Source: JASSUD01 sp031963415
Lineage (GTDB): Bacteria > Pseudomonadota > Gammaproteobacteria > Burkholderiales > Burkholderiaceae
NCBI GenBank assembly: GCA_031963415.1
Contig: JASSUI010000001.1
Span: 1,736,001 to 1,800,000, forward strand
Direction of reading: 5' to 3'
Length of the DNA stretch: 64,000 nucleotides
In this document: positions 53,212-61,449 of the stretch, piece after piece
How the letters are laid out: every line of letters begins with the position of its first letter
Numbering within the stretch: the stretch's first letter is position 1
The notes under the pieces: generated by a model
What the model was told of the DNA's origin: nothing
What the model saw: only the letters and a program-made list of their open reading frames with translations
Databases searched by the model: none
Made by a program: the position numbers and the translations under genes

Positions 53212-55569
53212 TTATTCTTTTATTTTTAATCTCAATTGACCTGTTTGGGTACGCAGCAGCGGCTTACATCGATCTAAAAGAATGCGGCTACGAAGTTGAT
53301 ATTGATTGCCTAATTCTGGGTGTGCTTCGATCATTCGATTCAGCGCGTGATCACTGGTGACGAGATAGCCGTCTTGTTGCATGACAGGGGTGACAAGCCA
53401 GCGCCCTTGACGTTCTTGAATCATGGTTTTCAGCATTTGGATGGCTTTTTCATGGGTCATCTGCGAGGTAAAAGTCATCTCCTCTATATATTCTTTTTCT
53501 GGTTCTGGTGTGAACATAACGTCTAACTTGCTTTGTTGCCCTGTTTCTTCGTCATGCTGATTGCTTAGGTGGCTTTCATGACTTAGCGGCATGGATTGAG
53601 CATCAACAAGGGGCGGTGTTGCTTGAGTTGTTATTGATCTCTCGCTCAATGTCGACTCGGTCGCAGGCTTGGATAGAACAGGGGAGGGACGTTGTCTTTT
53701 CTGATCCCAGAATTTTTTCTGTTGAGAAGGGTGCTGATTAGCTTTCTTTGCAACGGCTACATCTTCACTGTGAGCTAACTCATTCAACACGGCGGTTATT
53801 GCTTCTGATAATGGTTTTGCCAGCAGAAGGACTTTTTTGCCCTCGCACTCTTGCACCTTCCGCCCAAGCAGAATCGAATCAGAGACAATCGCGTTAGCTC
53901 GGGATAATTGCCTCACTACCTCAGCGACAACACCGAGCTTTTGGACACCGTCGGGATAGAGAATGGCCACTTTGTCTTGAAAAAGATCAATTATTTCTCC
54001 GAGTGCCTGCTTGCCCTTTAGCGTCGGCCAAATCGCTTCTTTTAAAATATCGGCAGCCTCTCCATAGGTATCGATCAATTTTTCTAGCGCCGCTTGTGCG
54101 TCAGGGTTCGCCTCAATTTCATCTTTATCGTTATTTTTAGTGCTATCTTTTGTTATAGACGCAGATTGTTCGGCTATCACTTCAGTTGTAGAAGGACAAG
54201 GTTCTGATAGCACTTTGTCCGGGTGAGAATGAATGGGTTGAGTGTTATCTTCTGCTGCCTTTTCTTCGAGCGTTTTTATTTCTTCTGTTCTTGAGGTGGA
54301 TGTTGATAAAGCCGCTTCCTCATGATCGATGCGATCTACGATCTCTGCCTTCACTGGCGCAGGGGGTTCGGTCGTAAATACCGAGGCAGACGAGGCGAGA
54401 CGAAGCATTAAAAATGTTGGTTTGATGCTCACATTGTCTGTAGACAAGCCTTCAGGGATAACCTCCCAATAGCGATAAGAAGCCGCCTCTCCTTTTTCTG
54501 TGACTACGCGAGGCAACGCAAATCCACGTTCGATCAAAATATCGGCAAGCGTATCGAGGTCTCTAGGAATACCTGGAACATGATCTTCAGCCAGTAACTG
54601 ATACAGATCATGAATACCTTGTTTCCACAGAATAAAAGTACCTTGGTGAAGATGCCATACGATAGCGCCAGCTACATTGACCTTCCATTGTTCCGTTTTA
54701 ATCAAACGGCGCATCGCATCAAAGACATAGCGCTCGATGGGTATGCCGTAAGCAAAGGCGTCTTGCTCTAAATGACTTTGACGCAAATCGTGAGAAACGC
54801 TTTCTTGATCTGCCTGCAATACCAGCTTAGCGATGGGTTGATCAATGTTCGTATCTGCAATCGCTGCAAGCATGGCGGCGACAACCTTTGGGTTTGATTG
54901 GCACAAATAGGTCATTGCCTCTGATGGTAAAATGCGCTCAACCATCAAAATAGAAAACGTCTGATGACGTTTATAGCGTTGTGCTCGCCAGTGAATAAAG
55001 TAGCGATGAACATTATGTTCACTGGCCCAATCCGTTAGCATCTTGGCATAAGGGTTCCAAATCACGTGACCACTCTTATCCGTCACCGAAAGATCAATCA
55101 GGGGTTTGCCTGCATCATGGAGCAGCCCAGCGAAACAGGTCGCTAAGCGCCAGCGCGGCTCGCTCTCTCGTCGTTCTCGAGGTGTTCCTTCCATTGAAAA
55201 TATCAGCGCGTCAGAAGCTTGTGCAGCCCACAAGGCGACTTCTAACCCATGACGTAATAAACCGCCTGCACCTCGATGATGATGGGTTTCAGAGGCAGGA
55301 AGAAAATGGACAAAAGCGGCGTATCGGGCTAATGCAGGCACGACTAGTTGCGCAAAATCGGTGCTGGTATAACCGAGCGTTCCTCTTAGGCGCTCGATCA
55401 GCTCGCTTTGTGTCGCTAATACTTTTTCAATCGGCGCAATAGGAAGGCCCTGGATAAAAGGAGGATAGCGCGGAAGCGTCTCATCGATACAGGAAGTGGG
55501 CGGCGCGGAGATGGTGCTTTCATGCTGCCGCCTAATCCATGCAAACCATCTTTTTAGAATATGCAGCAT
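53212..55569 (-). CDS. traI: TraI, MobH-family relaxase
   Basis: 785 residues. The TraI_2 domain has the MobH histidine cluster ETHHHRGAGGLLRHGLEVAL (about 92-112) and the HD pair in FAGLLHDAGKPLIDLSV (about 145-160). A low-complexity central linker (about 400-650) precedes the C-terminal DNA-binding domain (WLVTPVMQQDGYLVTSDHAL). MobH relaxases nick oriT and lead the strand into the recipient, as TraI of SXT/R391 does. ATG 55569 lies 67 nt downstream of an operator-like palindrome. The oriT itself is not identified. Confidence 0.92.
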   Translation of the reverse strand: MLHILKRWFAWIRRQHESTISAPPTSCIDETLPRYPPFIQGLPIAPIEKVLATQSELIERLRGTLGYTSTDFAQLVVPALARYAAFVHFLPASETHHHRGAGGLLRHGLEVALWAAQASDALIFSMEGTPRERRESEPRWRLATCFAGLLHDAGKPLIDLSVTDKSGHVIWNPYAKMLTDWASEHNVHRYFIHWRAQRYKRHQTFSILMVERILPSEAMTYLCQSNPKVVAAMLAAIADTNIDQPIAKLVLQADQESVSHDLRQSHLEQDAFAYGIPIERYVFDAMRRLIKTEQWKVNVAGAIVWHLHQGTFILWKQGIHDLYQLLAEDHVPGIPRDLDTLADILIERGFALPRVVTEKGEAASYRYWEVIPEGLSTDNVSIKPTFLMLRLASSASVFTTEPPAPVKAEIVDRIDHEEAALSTSTSRTEEIKTLEEKAAEDNTQPIHSHPDKVLSEPCPSTTEVIAEQSASITKDSTKNNDKDEIEANPDAQAALEKLIDTYGEAADILKEAIWPTLKGKQALGEIIDLFQDKVAILYPDGVQKLGVVAEVVRQLSRANAIVSDSILLGRKVQECEGKKVLLLAKPLSEAITAVLNELAHSEDVAVAKKANQHPSQQKKFWDQKRQRPSPVLSKPATESTLSERSITTQATPPLVDAQSMPLSHESHLSNQHDEETGQQSKLDVMFTPEPEKEYIEEMTFTSQMTHEKAIQMLKTMIQERQGRWLVTPVMQQDGYLVTSDHALNRMIEAHPELGNQYQLRSRILLDRCKPLLRTQTGQLRLKIKE

Positions 55570-55635
55570 GTCATTTTGACCATTTCTTAGTCATTACATA
55601 CTGACAGCATCTTGGCCTACTTGAGGGCGGCTTGT

Positions 55636-55652
55636 TTTCCCGATTTGGGGAC
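55636..55652. promoter_or_regulatory. Operator-like palindrome upstream of traI
   Basis: TTTCCC-GATTT-GGGGAC, an imperfect copy of the 17-bp family, 67 nt before the traI start and about 115 bases before hicA on the other strand. Confidence 0.55.
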
Positions 55653-55766
55653 TTAAGGCACTTTTTTGCTTAAAGAGGTTAAGTAAGATCAGGTATTAAA
55701 TATGCTCTTTCTAGCATCACAGCAATATTCAAGAATAGTTGATGCTCATTGAATCTCTCTAAACAT

Positions 55767-56012
55767 ATGCTAAACACAGAAGACGAATATAGTCCGGACA
55801 TTTTTTTTAAGACGCCCGTGCCACGTGGCCTTTTATGGAAGGACATAAAATCAGTTTTAGTCAATCAGCTAGACGCTGATGTGTCTGAAGGCGCTGATTC
55901 AAGAGTCAGCATTGTATTGAATGGCGGCAAAGCCATATTGCATAGGCTACATTCTCCAACCGTGGTTGATGTAGGAACTATCCTCGCTATCAGGCATCTT
56001 CTAGAAAAATAA
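55767..56012 (+). CDS. hicA: HicA-family toxin
   Basis: 81 residues from ATG 55767; a TTG 18 bases upstream is less likely. RGLLWKDIKSVLVNQLDADV, GADSRVSIVLNGGKAILHRL-H and VGTILAIRHLLE match the HicA variant common in proteobacteria, including the conserved His in LHRLHSP. HicA toxins are double-stranded-RNA-binding-like mRNA interferases. The toxin precedes its antitoxin by ten bases. Placed beside traI, the pair probably stabilises the element. Confidence 0.85.
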   Translation: MLNTEDEYSPDIFFKTPVPRGLLWKDIKSVLVNQLDADVSEGADSRVSIVLNGGKAILHRLHSPTVVDVGTILAIRHLLEK

Positions 56013-56022
56013 GGATAACGCA

Positions 56023-56394
56023 ATGTTAGAGCACAAAGGTTTTTTGGGTGGGCGTGTAAAGTTTGATTCGGACGCGAATCTTCTGCACGGTGAGGTTATG
56101 AATAGCCCTGATGTAATCACTTTTCAAGGGGAAACCGTTACTCAGCTTAAGCAGGCATTTATTGATTCTGTGGAAGCGTATTTAAGCCTCTGCAACGAAC
56201 GCGGTGAATCTCCTGAGCCTCTTTTTCCCGATAAACTTGAATTACAGCTGGATCCCACTGTCTATAAAAGTGCGTTTGTCGCAGCCAAAGAAGCAGAAAT
56301 AAGTCTCAATGATTGGATTATCAGAGCGATTAAAAACGAGTGTCATTTGGCTGAACGATATGATCTGCATCTCCCGTACTTCTGCAATAAATAA
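56023..56394 (+). CDS. hicB: HicB-family antitoxin
   Basis: 123 residues, AAGGA nine bases before ATG. LLHGEVMNSPDVITFQGETV and LKQAFIDSVEAYLSLCNERG form the HicB partial RNase-H-like domain. The C-terminal SAFVAAKEAEISLNDWIIRA is a ribbon-helix-helix DNA-binding end, so it also autorepresses the operon. Second gene of the hicAB pair. Confidence 0.9.
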   Translation: MLEHKGFLGGRVKFDSDANLLHGEVMNSPDVITFQGETVTQLKQAFIDSVEAYLSLCNERGESPEPLFPDKLELQLDPTVYKSAFVAAKEAEISLNDWIIRAIKNECHLAERYDLHLPYFCNK

Positions 56395-56451
56395 ATGATG
56401 CGGGTAGCTTAATATGCTTTCACTGCGCGTTAATGTTGCATGGTTTATCCT

Positions 56452-57177
56452 TCATAGCTTACTTTTTTCAAAAAACATGGCGTCTTTCGCCGTTGAGTGA
56501 CCAGCCGACTCCGTCTCTAGTTGATCTTTCCACCAAGGCTCAAGGCTTTGCCGCAAATAATCTAAAAAGCGCGTGGCGACTTGCGCAAGTTTTTGCAGAA
56601 ACTCAGATAGCGGTGGGGACGAATGAATTGGGCCACTGACATCAGGGTTAACCGAACAATTCACCTCAGCTAATGCCTGAAAAGCCTTCCCGCATTGTTT
56701 ATCTGCCTGCCTTAATTGCTGCTTCCATGCACACTGCGATTCAATGGGCAAAGAGCGGATATATTCATCCATCATCCCATCAATTTGTACCTGTGGCTTA
56801 AAGCTCTCTAGCTGTGCTAGAGCCGCACGCCATACTTCGATCTGCTGCGTTCCCATGGCGTGGTAAAACGCAGTGAGCCTTTCTATATATTCACTGAACT
56901 GTTCTATCTGAGCGGCGCGTTTTTCCTGATGACTGTATACCGCTTGTCCCTCATAACTCACTTTGACTGAACGGAATGAAGATTTTTCGTTAGGCAAAAT
57001 ATCGTAATATTTTTTGAAATAACCTTGCTCAACTTGATAAGAAACCATATTTTTTAAAAGAGTTTCTAAATGTATGAGTAGATTATTGGTTGCATTTCGT
57101 ACGTTGAGAAGAGGGTTGCAGGTGTTTTCTTTAGGTATATAAACTTGATTTATATTATTGATTCCTGATATTGGCAC
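56452..57177 (-). CDS. Unknown helical protein under the operator-like palindrome
   Basis: 241 residues, ATG 57177, predicted largely helical (QIEQFSEYIERLTAFYHAMG, CAWKQQLRQADKQCGKAFQA), without signal peptide or membrane segments. An aromatic C-terminus (FLDYLRQSLEPWWKDQLETE) is notable. No family is recognised. A copy of the transfer-operon palindrome lies 146 nt upstream, suggesting a role tied to conjugation. The position beyond traI, next to a long non-coding stretch, would suit an oriT accessory protein, but that is a guess. Confidence 0.6.
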   Translation of the reverse strand: MPISGINNINQVYIPKENTCNPLLNVRNATNNLLIHLETLLKNMVSYQVEQGYFKKYYDILPNEKSSFRSVKVSYEGQAVYSHQEKRAAQIEQFSEYIERLTAFYHAMGTQQIEVWRAALAQLESFKPQVQIDGMMDEYIRSLPIESQCAWKQQLRQADKQCGKAFQALAEVNCSVNPDVSGPIHSSPPLSEFLQKLAQVATRFLDYLRQSLEPWWKDQLETESAGHSTAKDAMFFEKSKL

Positions 57178-57322
57178 TATAGCTCCAGACTATTATCATT
57201 TTGTTTTTTTATTGCAGAACGTCATCTCTTTCTTAAAAAATAGAAATGTTTTTATTTGATTAATGAAACGTTCTGCTTTTTTGTTATTTTATTAAAATAA
57301 GTTGCTGTTGATTCTTTCTTAA

Positions 57323-57339
57323 TTCCCTAATTTGGGCAA
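57323..57339. promoter_or_regulatory. Operator-like palindrome upstream of the 241-residue gene
   Basis: TTCCCT-AATTT-GGGCAA is symmetric in its own right with one mismatch and one base per arm away from the consensus. Sixth member of the family; 146 nt upstream of the gene at 56452-57177. Confidence 0.5.
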
Positions 57340-57996
57340 TTAGATTGAATTGATGAGAAAGATGAGTGCAATATATGAAATGAGGCGAAGTGCACTGATA
57401 TAAAAAAATTAAGCGGTATAGATAAAAATACGTGTTTTCAACAAATAAAAATCTTATGGCATAAGGCTATAGCCTAGCTATGCAGCATGATCTAAAGCCA
57501 ATACGCTGCGCCTACTGTCATTCAGAAGCTAACAACGTTTAGTATGTACGATTCGATATAAGGAAAAAGGAATGCAGAATTGGAATGTGAGGAAGCACTA
57601 GAAAAAGCAATTGGCTCGTGCCTAAGTGGCAAGGAGGTAGTGCTCGATAGCAATTTGCAGATCGTATATTGACGGAAATCGATAGCGCACTAAAAGACGG
57701 TGCTCAAATACTCCCCTAAGCGCTCATGATTTTGTGTGTAGATGAAGCAAAGCGAGCTTATGCGGAGGGATTAATTGCACAACATACTCTACCAGATGTA
57801 GTGGTTGCGCTGTGTAAGATCGAGATAAAAAACATAATCTTTAAAAATAGACGTCTAAAACATTCATTCTATCTTTCATCGAAATAGGAAGGAGGTTTTT
57901 TAATTGCTGAGGGTATGTAGTATTTTCGCAAGATAGCGAAAATAAATGGGGATGCCGATTATTTAATTAAACTATATATTTAACAGTCTAATAATT
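57340..57996. other. Non-coding stretch with a possible gene remnant
   Basis: No intact gene. A short plus-strand frame near 57740-57825 (DEAKRAYAEGLIAQHTLPDV) looks like a decayed coding piece. No identifiable oriT features (strong inverted repeat next to a nick-type motif) were seen, though the location is plausible for one. Confidence 0.35.
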
Positions 57997-59136
57997 TTAA
58001 CTATCGTATGCTATACCAATTTTTTCTCCATATATATTTTTACCTTTATTCTCTAAACGCATATAGCTCTCCACTGGAAAATAAGGAGGTATGGCTATTC
58101 TATTGTCGCAAAGATATATAGATTTTATTTTTGAATTTGTTGCCCAATCGACCAATCTACATGCTCCAATTATAGTAATATTATTGTGGCCTAATGTTAA
58201 ATAAGTTAGATCGCCTGTCTGTGCATTAAGAAAATGCTGCGCACCCGCGTCACCAATTCCAGTATAGCTCAAACGTAAATTTCGAATTTTTAGCGCCTGA
58301 ATTTTTGGGGCTAGGTATTCTACACCTTCATCTCCAATTGGGTTTCTAGCTAATGAAAGCTCAATAACCTCTTTGCCTGAAAGTGATTCCATTAATTTTT
58401 CAACGTGATGAGGGCCAATCCCATTGCTATCCAAATATAAATAGACTTTGGATAACTCTTTATTTTTATTGAACATTTCTGACAGTTTATCTACTAAATT
58501 ATCTGTATTTAGAATAGAAGTGTTCCTGGTGATTATTCCTGATATCTCTAAGCTCAAAGTTTTTATATCTTCTTTAAGTGATAAGGCGTTTATTATTTCT
58601 AGACGATTTTCTGCCTTGATAAGATAATTCCCTTTCGTATCGATACAAATGTGCTGCTTTCCATTTAAAATTTTTAAATTCCAGGAGTCATAAATTCCTG
58701 AAATCCCATATACAGACTTCGTTATTGCAATATTTTTAGCAAACCATGTCATTTGAGATCCAACCCACTCTGAATATATAAAAGGATAATGGGTTAGAAA
58801 AAAATTTGCTTCGACTAGAAAGTAGCGACTGAGTGACATAATCAATGCCATTTGACTTATTCTACTTCTATAGTCGCCCAATGCTAGCACCGATTTACGA
58901 AAAATAATGCTTATTAATTCTGGAGGCAAATGAGGCTCAGAAACATTTCGCATATCTCTTTCTTGATTTTCTTCTGTAGGCTTTTCTTTGGATTTTATAA
59001 TTTTCAAAATATTATTTGATAAAGGGCTAGGTAATGGGAGTTCTGCTTTTTTTTCCCACAAATCTGATTCTATTTTCAGTGCTAGCGAGCAGTAAGGCTG
59101 TATCGAAAGTGTATTGATATTCATAATAGACTTCAT
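57997..59136 (-). CDS. F-box-like and leucine-rich-repeat protein
   Basis: 379 residues. An F-box-like motif lies at about residues 72-115 (LPPELISIIFRKSVLALGDY ... ISQMALIMSLSRYF). RanGAP-type leucine-rich repeats occupy about 225-365 (ELSLARNPIGDEGVEYLAPK, NLRLSYTGIGDAGAQHFL, YLTLGHNNITIIGA, SIYLCDNRI). Bacterial F-box proteins are usually secreted into eukaryotic hosts, where they recruit Skp1 and the ubiquitin machinery. No secretion signal is visible. The gene is AT-rich relative to the tra genes and stands alone; it is probable cargo. Confidence 0.75.
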   Translation of the reverse strand: MKSIMNINTLSIQPYCSLALKIESDLWEKKAELPLPSPLSNNILKIIKSKEKPTEENQERDMRNVSEPHLPPELISIIFRKSVLALGDYRSRISQMALIMSLSRYFLVEANFFLTHYPFIYSEWVGSQMTWFAKNIAITKSVYGISGIYDSWNLKILNGKQHICIDTKGNYLIKAENRLEIINALSLKEDIKTLSLEISGIITRNTSILNTDNLVDKLSEMFNKNKELSKVYLYLDSNGIGPHHVEKLMESLSGKEVIELSLARNPIGDEGVEYLAPKIQALKIRNLRLSYTGIGDAGAQHFLNAQTGDLTYLTLGHNNITIIGACRLVDWATNSKIKSIYLCDNRIAIPPYFPVESYMRLENKGKNIYGEKIGIAYDS

Positions 59137-59392
59137 AATTTATAAGCAAAGGTTGTAGAGCCATTAGCTTTGTAAAATTAAAAATTCTTTTATATATTTA
59201 ATCAATGCTCATATCGCTTCATAACCCTATATTTTCCGGGGCCTGATTAATACACCCCCCGGCGCTGCTTGGGGATTTAGGTTGGCAGTCTAAACATCAT
59301 AGACCTTGTACGTAAAGGCTACGGAATGCTCTACGACACGACGCAAATGTGTTATTTGATAATTTTTTTAAAACTAGAGCGGCGCCAATCTA

Positions 59393-60643
59393 TTATTTTT
59401 CGGCAAAAATTATGCCACTAATAACTTTATCAGCAGTATCTTTGTTAGCACTTCTTAAAAAATCCCTACATTTTTTGATGTGCGCAAGTGCTTGCAATTT
59501 GGTTTCGCGCTTATTTATAAATGTAGAGGCACTTGCTTGCGTTTTTTCTGTTTTTAATATCTCTCGCAATTTGCCCGACATGATGCTCTTGATCAGGCTA
59601 TAAGCTTGATGAATAGGCGTGTAGCGTGTACATAACTTACCGTTCTCTTGAAATCCTACTTTAATGGTAGATTCATCCTCGAAAGAATAAAGAACTCCTT
59701 CAGTGGATAAAAAGGTTCGCCCGTGAAATTTTTTAGCGCCTTCTTTTATGGTTTTTTCACGGTTCACCTTTTCTGCCTTTCCTTGTTCTTGTAGAGCCTG
59801 TTCTTTTTCCTTTTGTACTCTGAGATAGTGGTAATCAATAGGCTTGGTAATCAGCGTTCTTAAATAAGCGTAAAGTGCTCGTCCTGTATGAACTTGGAGG
59901 GCAGCCCTACAGCGCGCCACGATATCGGAAAGGAAGTGACCAGCTTGGCGAGCGAGGCTCATCAAACTTAAAAGCCCTGAAAGCGATAAATCATTTTTTT
60001 GCACCAGCCAGGCAAGTTCAGTCGGGATTTTCCGATTAGCCATTTCTATAAAAAATTTCTCAGGCTGGCCGGGCTGTTTTTTTAAAAACTGATTATTTTG
60101 GTTTGCTGAAAGCAAGGTATTATTATGGCCGCCTTTTAAATTGATAGACGGATATTTAAAAGTAGATTTTGATGCCGTTTTTTTATCATTATCTGCCGAT
60201 ATTGAAGAGCAGCATTGATCATTAATTAAGCCAAGACATACACACGCTTCCCGCGTGAGCCTAATTTTTGCCACAGAAAGTAGTCCATTATGTGCGTGTC
60301 GCTCTTGGGCAAGCCGCTCTATAAATCCTGCTTGGGTAAGTTCACTTAGTCCACGATAAACGGTTGGTTCACTCACGCCTATTTCTTTAGCCATAGTTGC
60401 TTTGAAGGCCCAGGAGGGCTTCATAGGGTCTGTACATTCAGCTAAACGCACAATAAAGGCTAAAACTTGTTTGGCTGTGCGAGAAAGTGAAGCCAATGAA
60501 GCAAGCGCAGGGCTGGTTGTAATAGCTGTAATGGCGAGTGCCATTTTGTGCGGAAAGCGCTTATTAATACATAAGGGCGAGCGCAGCCCTTGCGGTGAAG
60601 CAAGATAAACCTTTGCTTCACCACTATCGATGGCGAGAGTCAT
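59393..60643 (-). CDS. Rep-like winged-helix protein
   Basis: 416 residues. A winged-helix domain lies at about 50-125 (SRTAKQVLAFIVRLAECTDP, TMAKEIGVSEPTVYRGLSEL, AGFIERL). The middle part (PTELAWLVQKNDLSLSGLLS, RCRAALQVHTGRALYAYLRT) and a basic coiled coil follow. It resembles replication initiator or replication protein O-like proteins of plasmids and phages, and lies at the element end beside the att-like site. ATG 60643 has GGA nine bases upstream. A candidate antisense RNA lies over its mRNA leader. Confidence 0.65.
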   Translation of the reverse strand: MTLAIDSGEAKVYLASPQGLRSPLCINKRFPHKMALAITAITTSPALASLASLSRTAKQVLAFIVRLAECTDPMKPSWAFKATMAKEIGVSEPTVYRGLSELTQAGFIERLAQERHAHNGLLSVAKIRLTREACVCLGLINDQCCSSISADNDKKTASKSTFKYPSINLKGGHNNTLLSANQNNQFLKKQPGQPEKFFIEMANRKIPTELAWLVQKNDLSLSGLLSLMSLARQAGHFLSDIVARCRAALQVHTGRALYAYLRTLITKPIDYHYLRVQKEKEQALQEQGKAEKVNREKTIKEGAKKFHGRTFLSTEGVLYSFEDESTIKVGFQENGKLCTRYTPIHQAYSLIKSIMSGKLREILKTEKTQASASTFINKRETKLQALAHIKKCRDFLRSANKDTADKVISGIIFAEK

Positions 60644-60677
60644 ATAATTTCCAGGTGGTAAAAAATACCCTGAAGTG

Positions 60678-60706
60678 TTGACGCCGCAAAAGCTTTATCC
60701 TAGTAT
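60678..60706 (+). promoter_or_regulatory. Sigma-70 promoter of the rep antisense RNA
   Basis: TTGACG, a 17-base spacer and TAGTAT on the plus strand, opposite to the rep gene. Expected start about 60713, followed by a terminator only about 74 bases on. Confidence 0.6.
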
Positions 60707-60712
60707 GAGGGT

Positions 60713-60786
60713 GCAATAGTTGTTCTAGGTGTTTTGCTGTGTGCAACACTTTAAAAAGGCCCGATGTTTCCGCATCGGGTTTTTTT
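60713..60786 (+). ncRNA. Candidate 70-75-nt antisense RNA over the rep leader
   Basis: A short plus-strand transcription unit with a good promoter (60678-60706). It holds an internal stem (GTTG...CAAC) and a strong rho-independent terminator (CCCGATG-loop-CATCGGG at 60760-60779, then seven T). No coding frame lies inside. It lies opposite the untranslated leader of the minus-strand rep-like gene, as the copy-control antisense RNAs of many plasmids do. The exact start is estimated. Confidence 0.5.
60760..60786 (+). terminator. Strong rho-independent terminator
   Basis: CCCGATG-TTTCCG-CATCGGG followed by TTTTTTT. A perfect 7-bp GC-rich stem, plus strand. Confidence 0.9.
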
Positions 60787-61010
60787 ATGGGCTGTCGTAA
60801 ATAGTTATTCAGCCTCTCATTTCATCTTTCTATTTCTCCTTCCTTACGAAAAATGAATCTAGTTTTGCAGATTCCGTTGCTGTATCTCCCATTATCCTCC
60901 CGGGGATTTTTTGGGAATTCGATTGTTAAAAACAGTACAAAACAGGTCAAAATAGGTAGGGACGGCCTGTTAAATATCCTTAAAAATCAACAGCTTAGCG
61001 TGGAAAATAT

Positions 61011-61057
61011 AGCTACGAACCAGGGGGTCGTGGGTTCGAATCCTGCCAGCCGCGCCA
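61011..61057 (+). tRNA. 3' fragment of tRNA-Arg(ACG), likely att site
   Basis: AGCTACGAACCAGG supplies the anticodon loop (ACG) and 3' anticodon stem. GTGGG-TTCGAAT-CCTGC is the T arm, and CAGCCGC-G-CCA is the acceptor end with encoded CCA. The 5' half (acceptor, D arm, 5' anticodon stem) is absent; the upstream bases are unrelated. Integrases of mobile elements commonly use tRNA 3' ends, and a displaced 3' fragment marks one junction. The following terminator supports origin from a real tRNA gene. Not a functional tRNA. Confidence 0.75.
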
Positions 61058-61065
61058 GTATTTAT

Positions 61066-61100
61066 AAGCCTCTTAGCATTTTTATGTTAAGAGGCTTTTT
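61066..61100 (+). terminator. Terminator after the tRNA fragment
   Basis: AAGCCTCTTA at 61066-61075 pairs exactly with TAAGAGGCTT at 61088-61097, and a T-run follows. Probably the original tRNA-Arg terminator. Confidence 0.85.
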
Positions 61101-61282
61101 ATTTTGCGTGGGGGTTTTGCTTTTAAAATGTCCCGCTGCGTCTTAAGCTGATTTAGCGCATTCCCGTCTGCCTCTTTCTCGACTGTTATCTATCGCTTTG
61201 CTACCTATGGCATGTGAAATAAGTAAAAGAACAGGTTTGTTAGATATATAAGAAAACAGAAGTAGCGCTGTTACACTGTTAA

Positions 61283-61329
61283 AAAGGCCGAATTCGACTT
61301 AGCTATTAGCTTTGGCAAATTCGGTCTTT
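61283..61329 (+). terminator. Second hairpin terminator
   Basis: AAAGGCCGAATT at 61283-61294 pairs with AATTCGGTCTTT at 61318-61329 over 12 positions with one G-U pair, and pyrimidine-rich DNA follows. The transcript it ends is not identified. Confidence 0.5.
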
Positions 61330-61449
61330 CTTATTGCTACCCGAATAATGGAGCGTCGTCCATCAAGGATTTAAACCCTCGAATTGTAAACTACAGCGGC
61401 TTATCCATTAGGAAATAAATTGAACTAAAAGAAAATACTCATTGAAGCA

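Noticed and set aside
61345..61415. tRNA-like signature on the minus strand (GGGTTTAAATCC with a D-arm-like AATGGATAAGC)
   Set aside because: The T loop is not canonical and the acceptor stem does not pair convincingly; at most a decayed tRNA.
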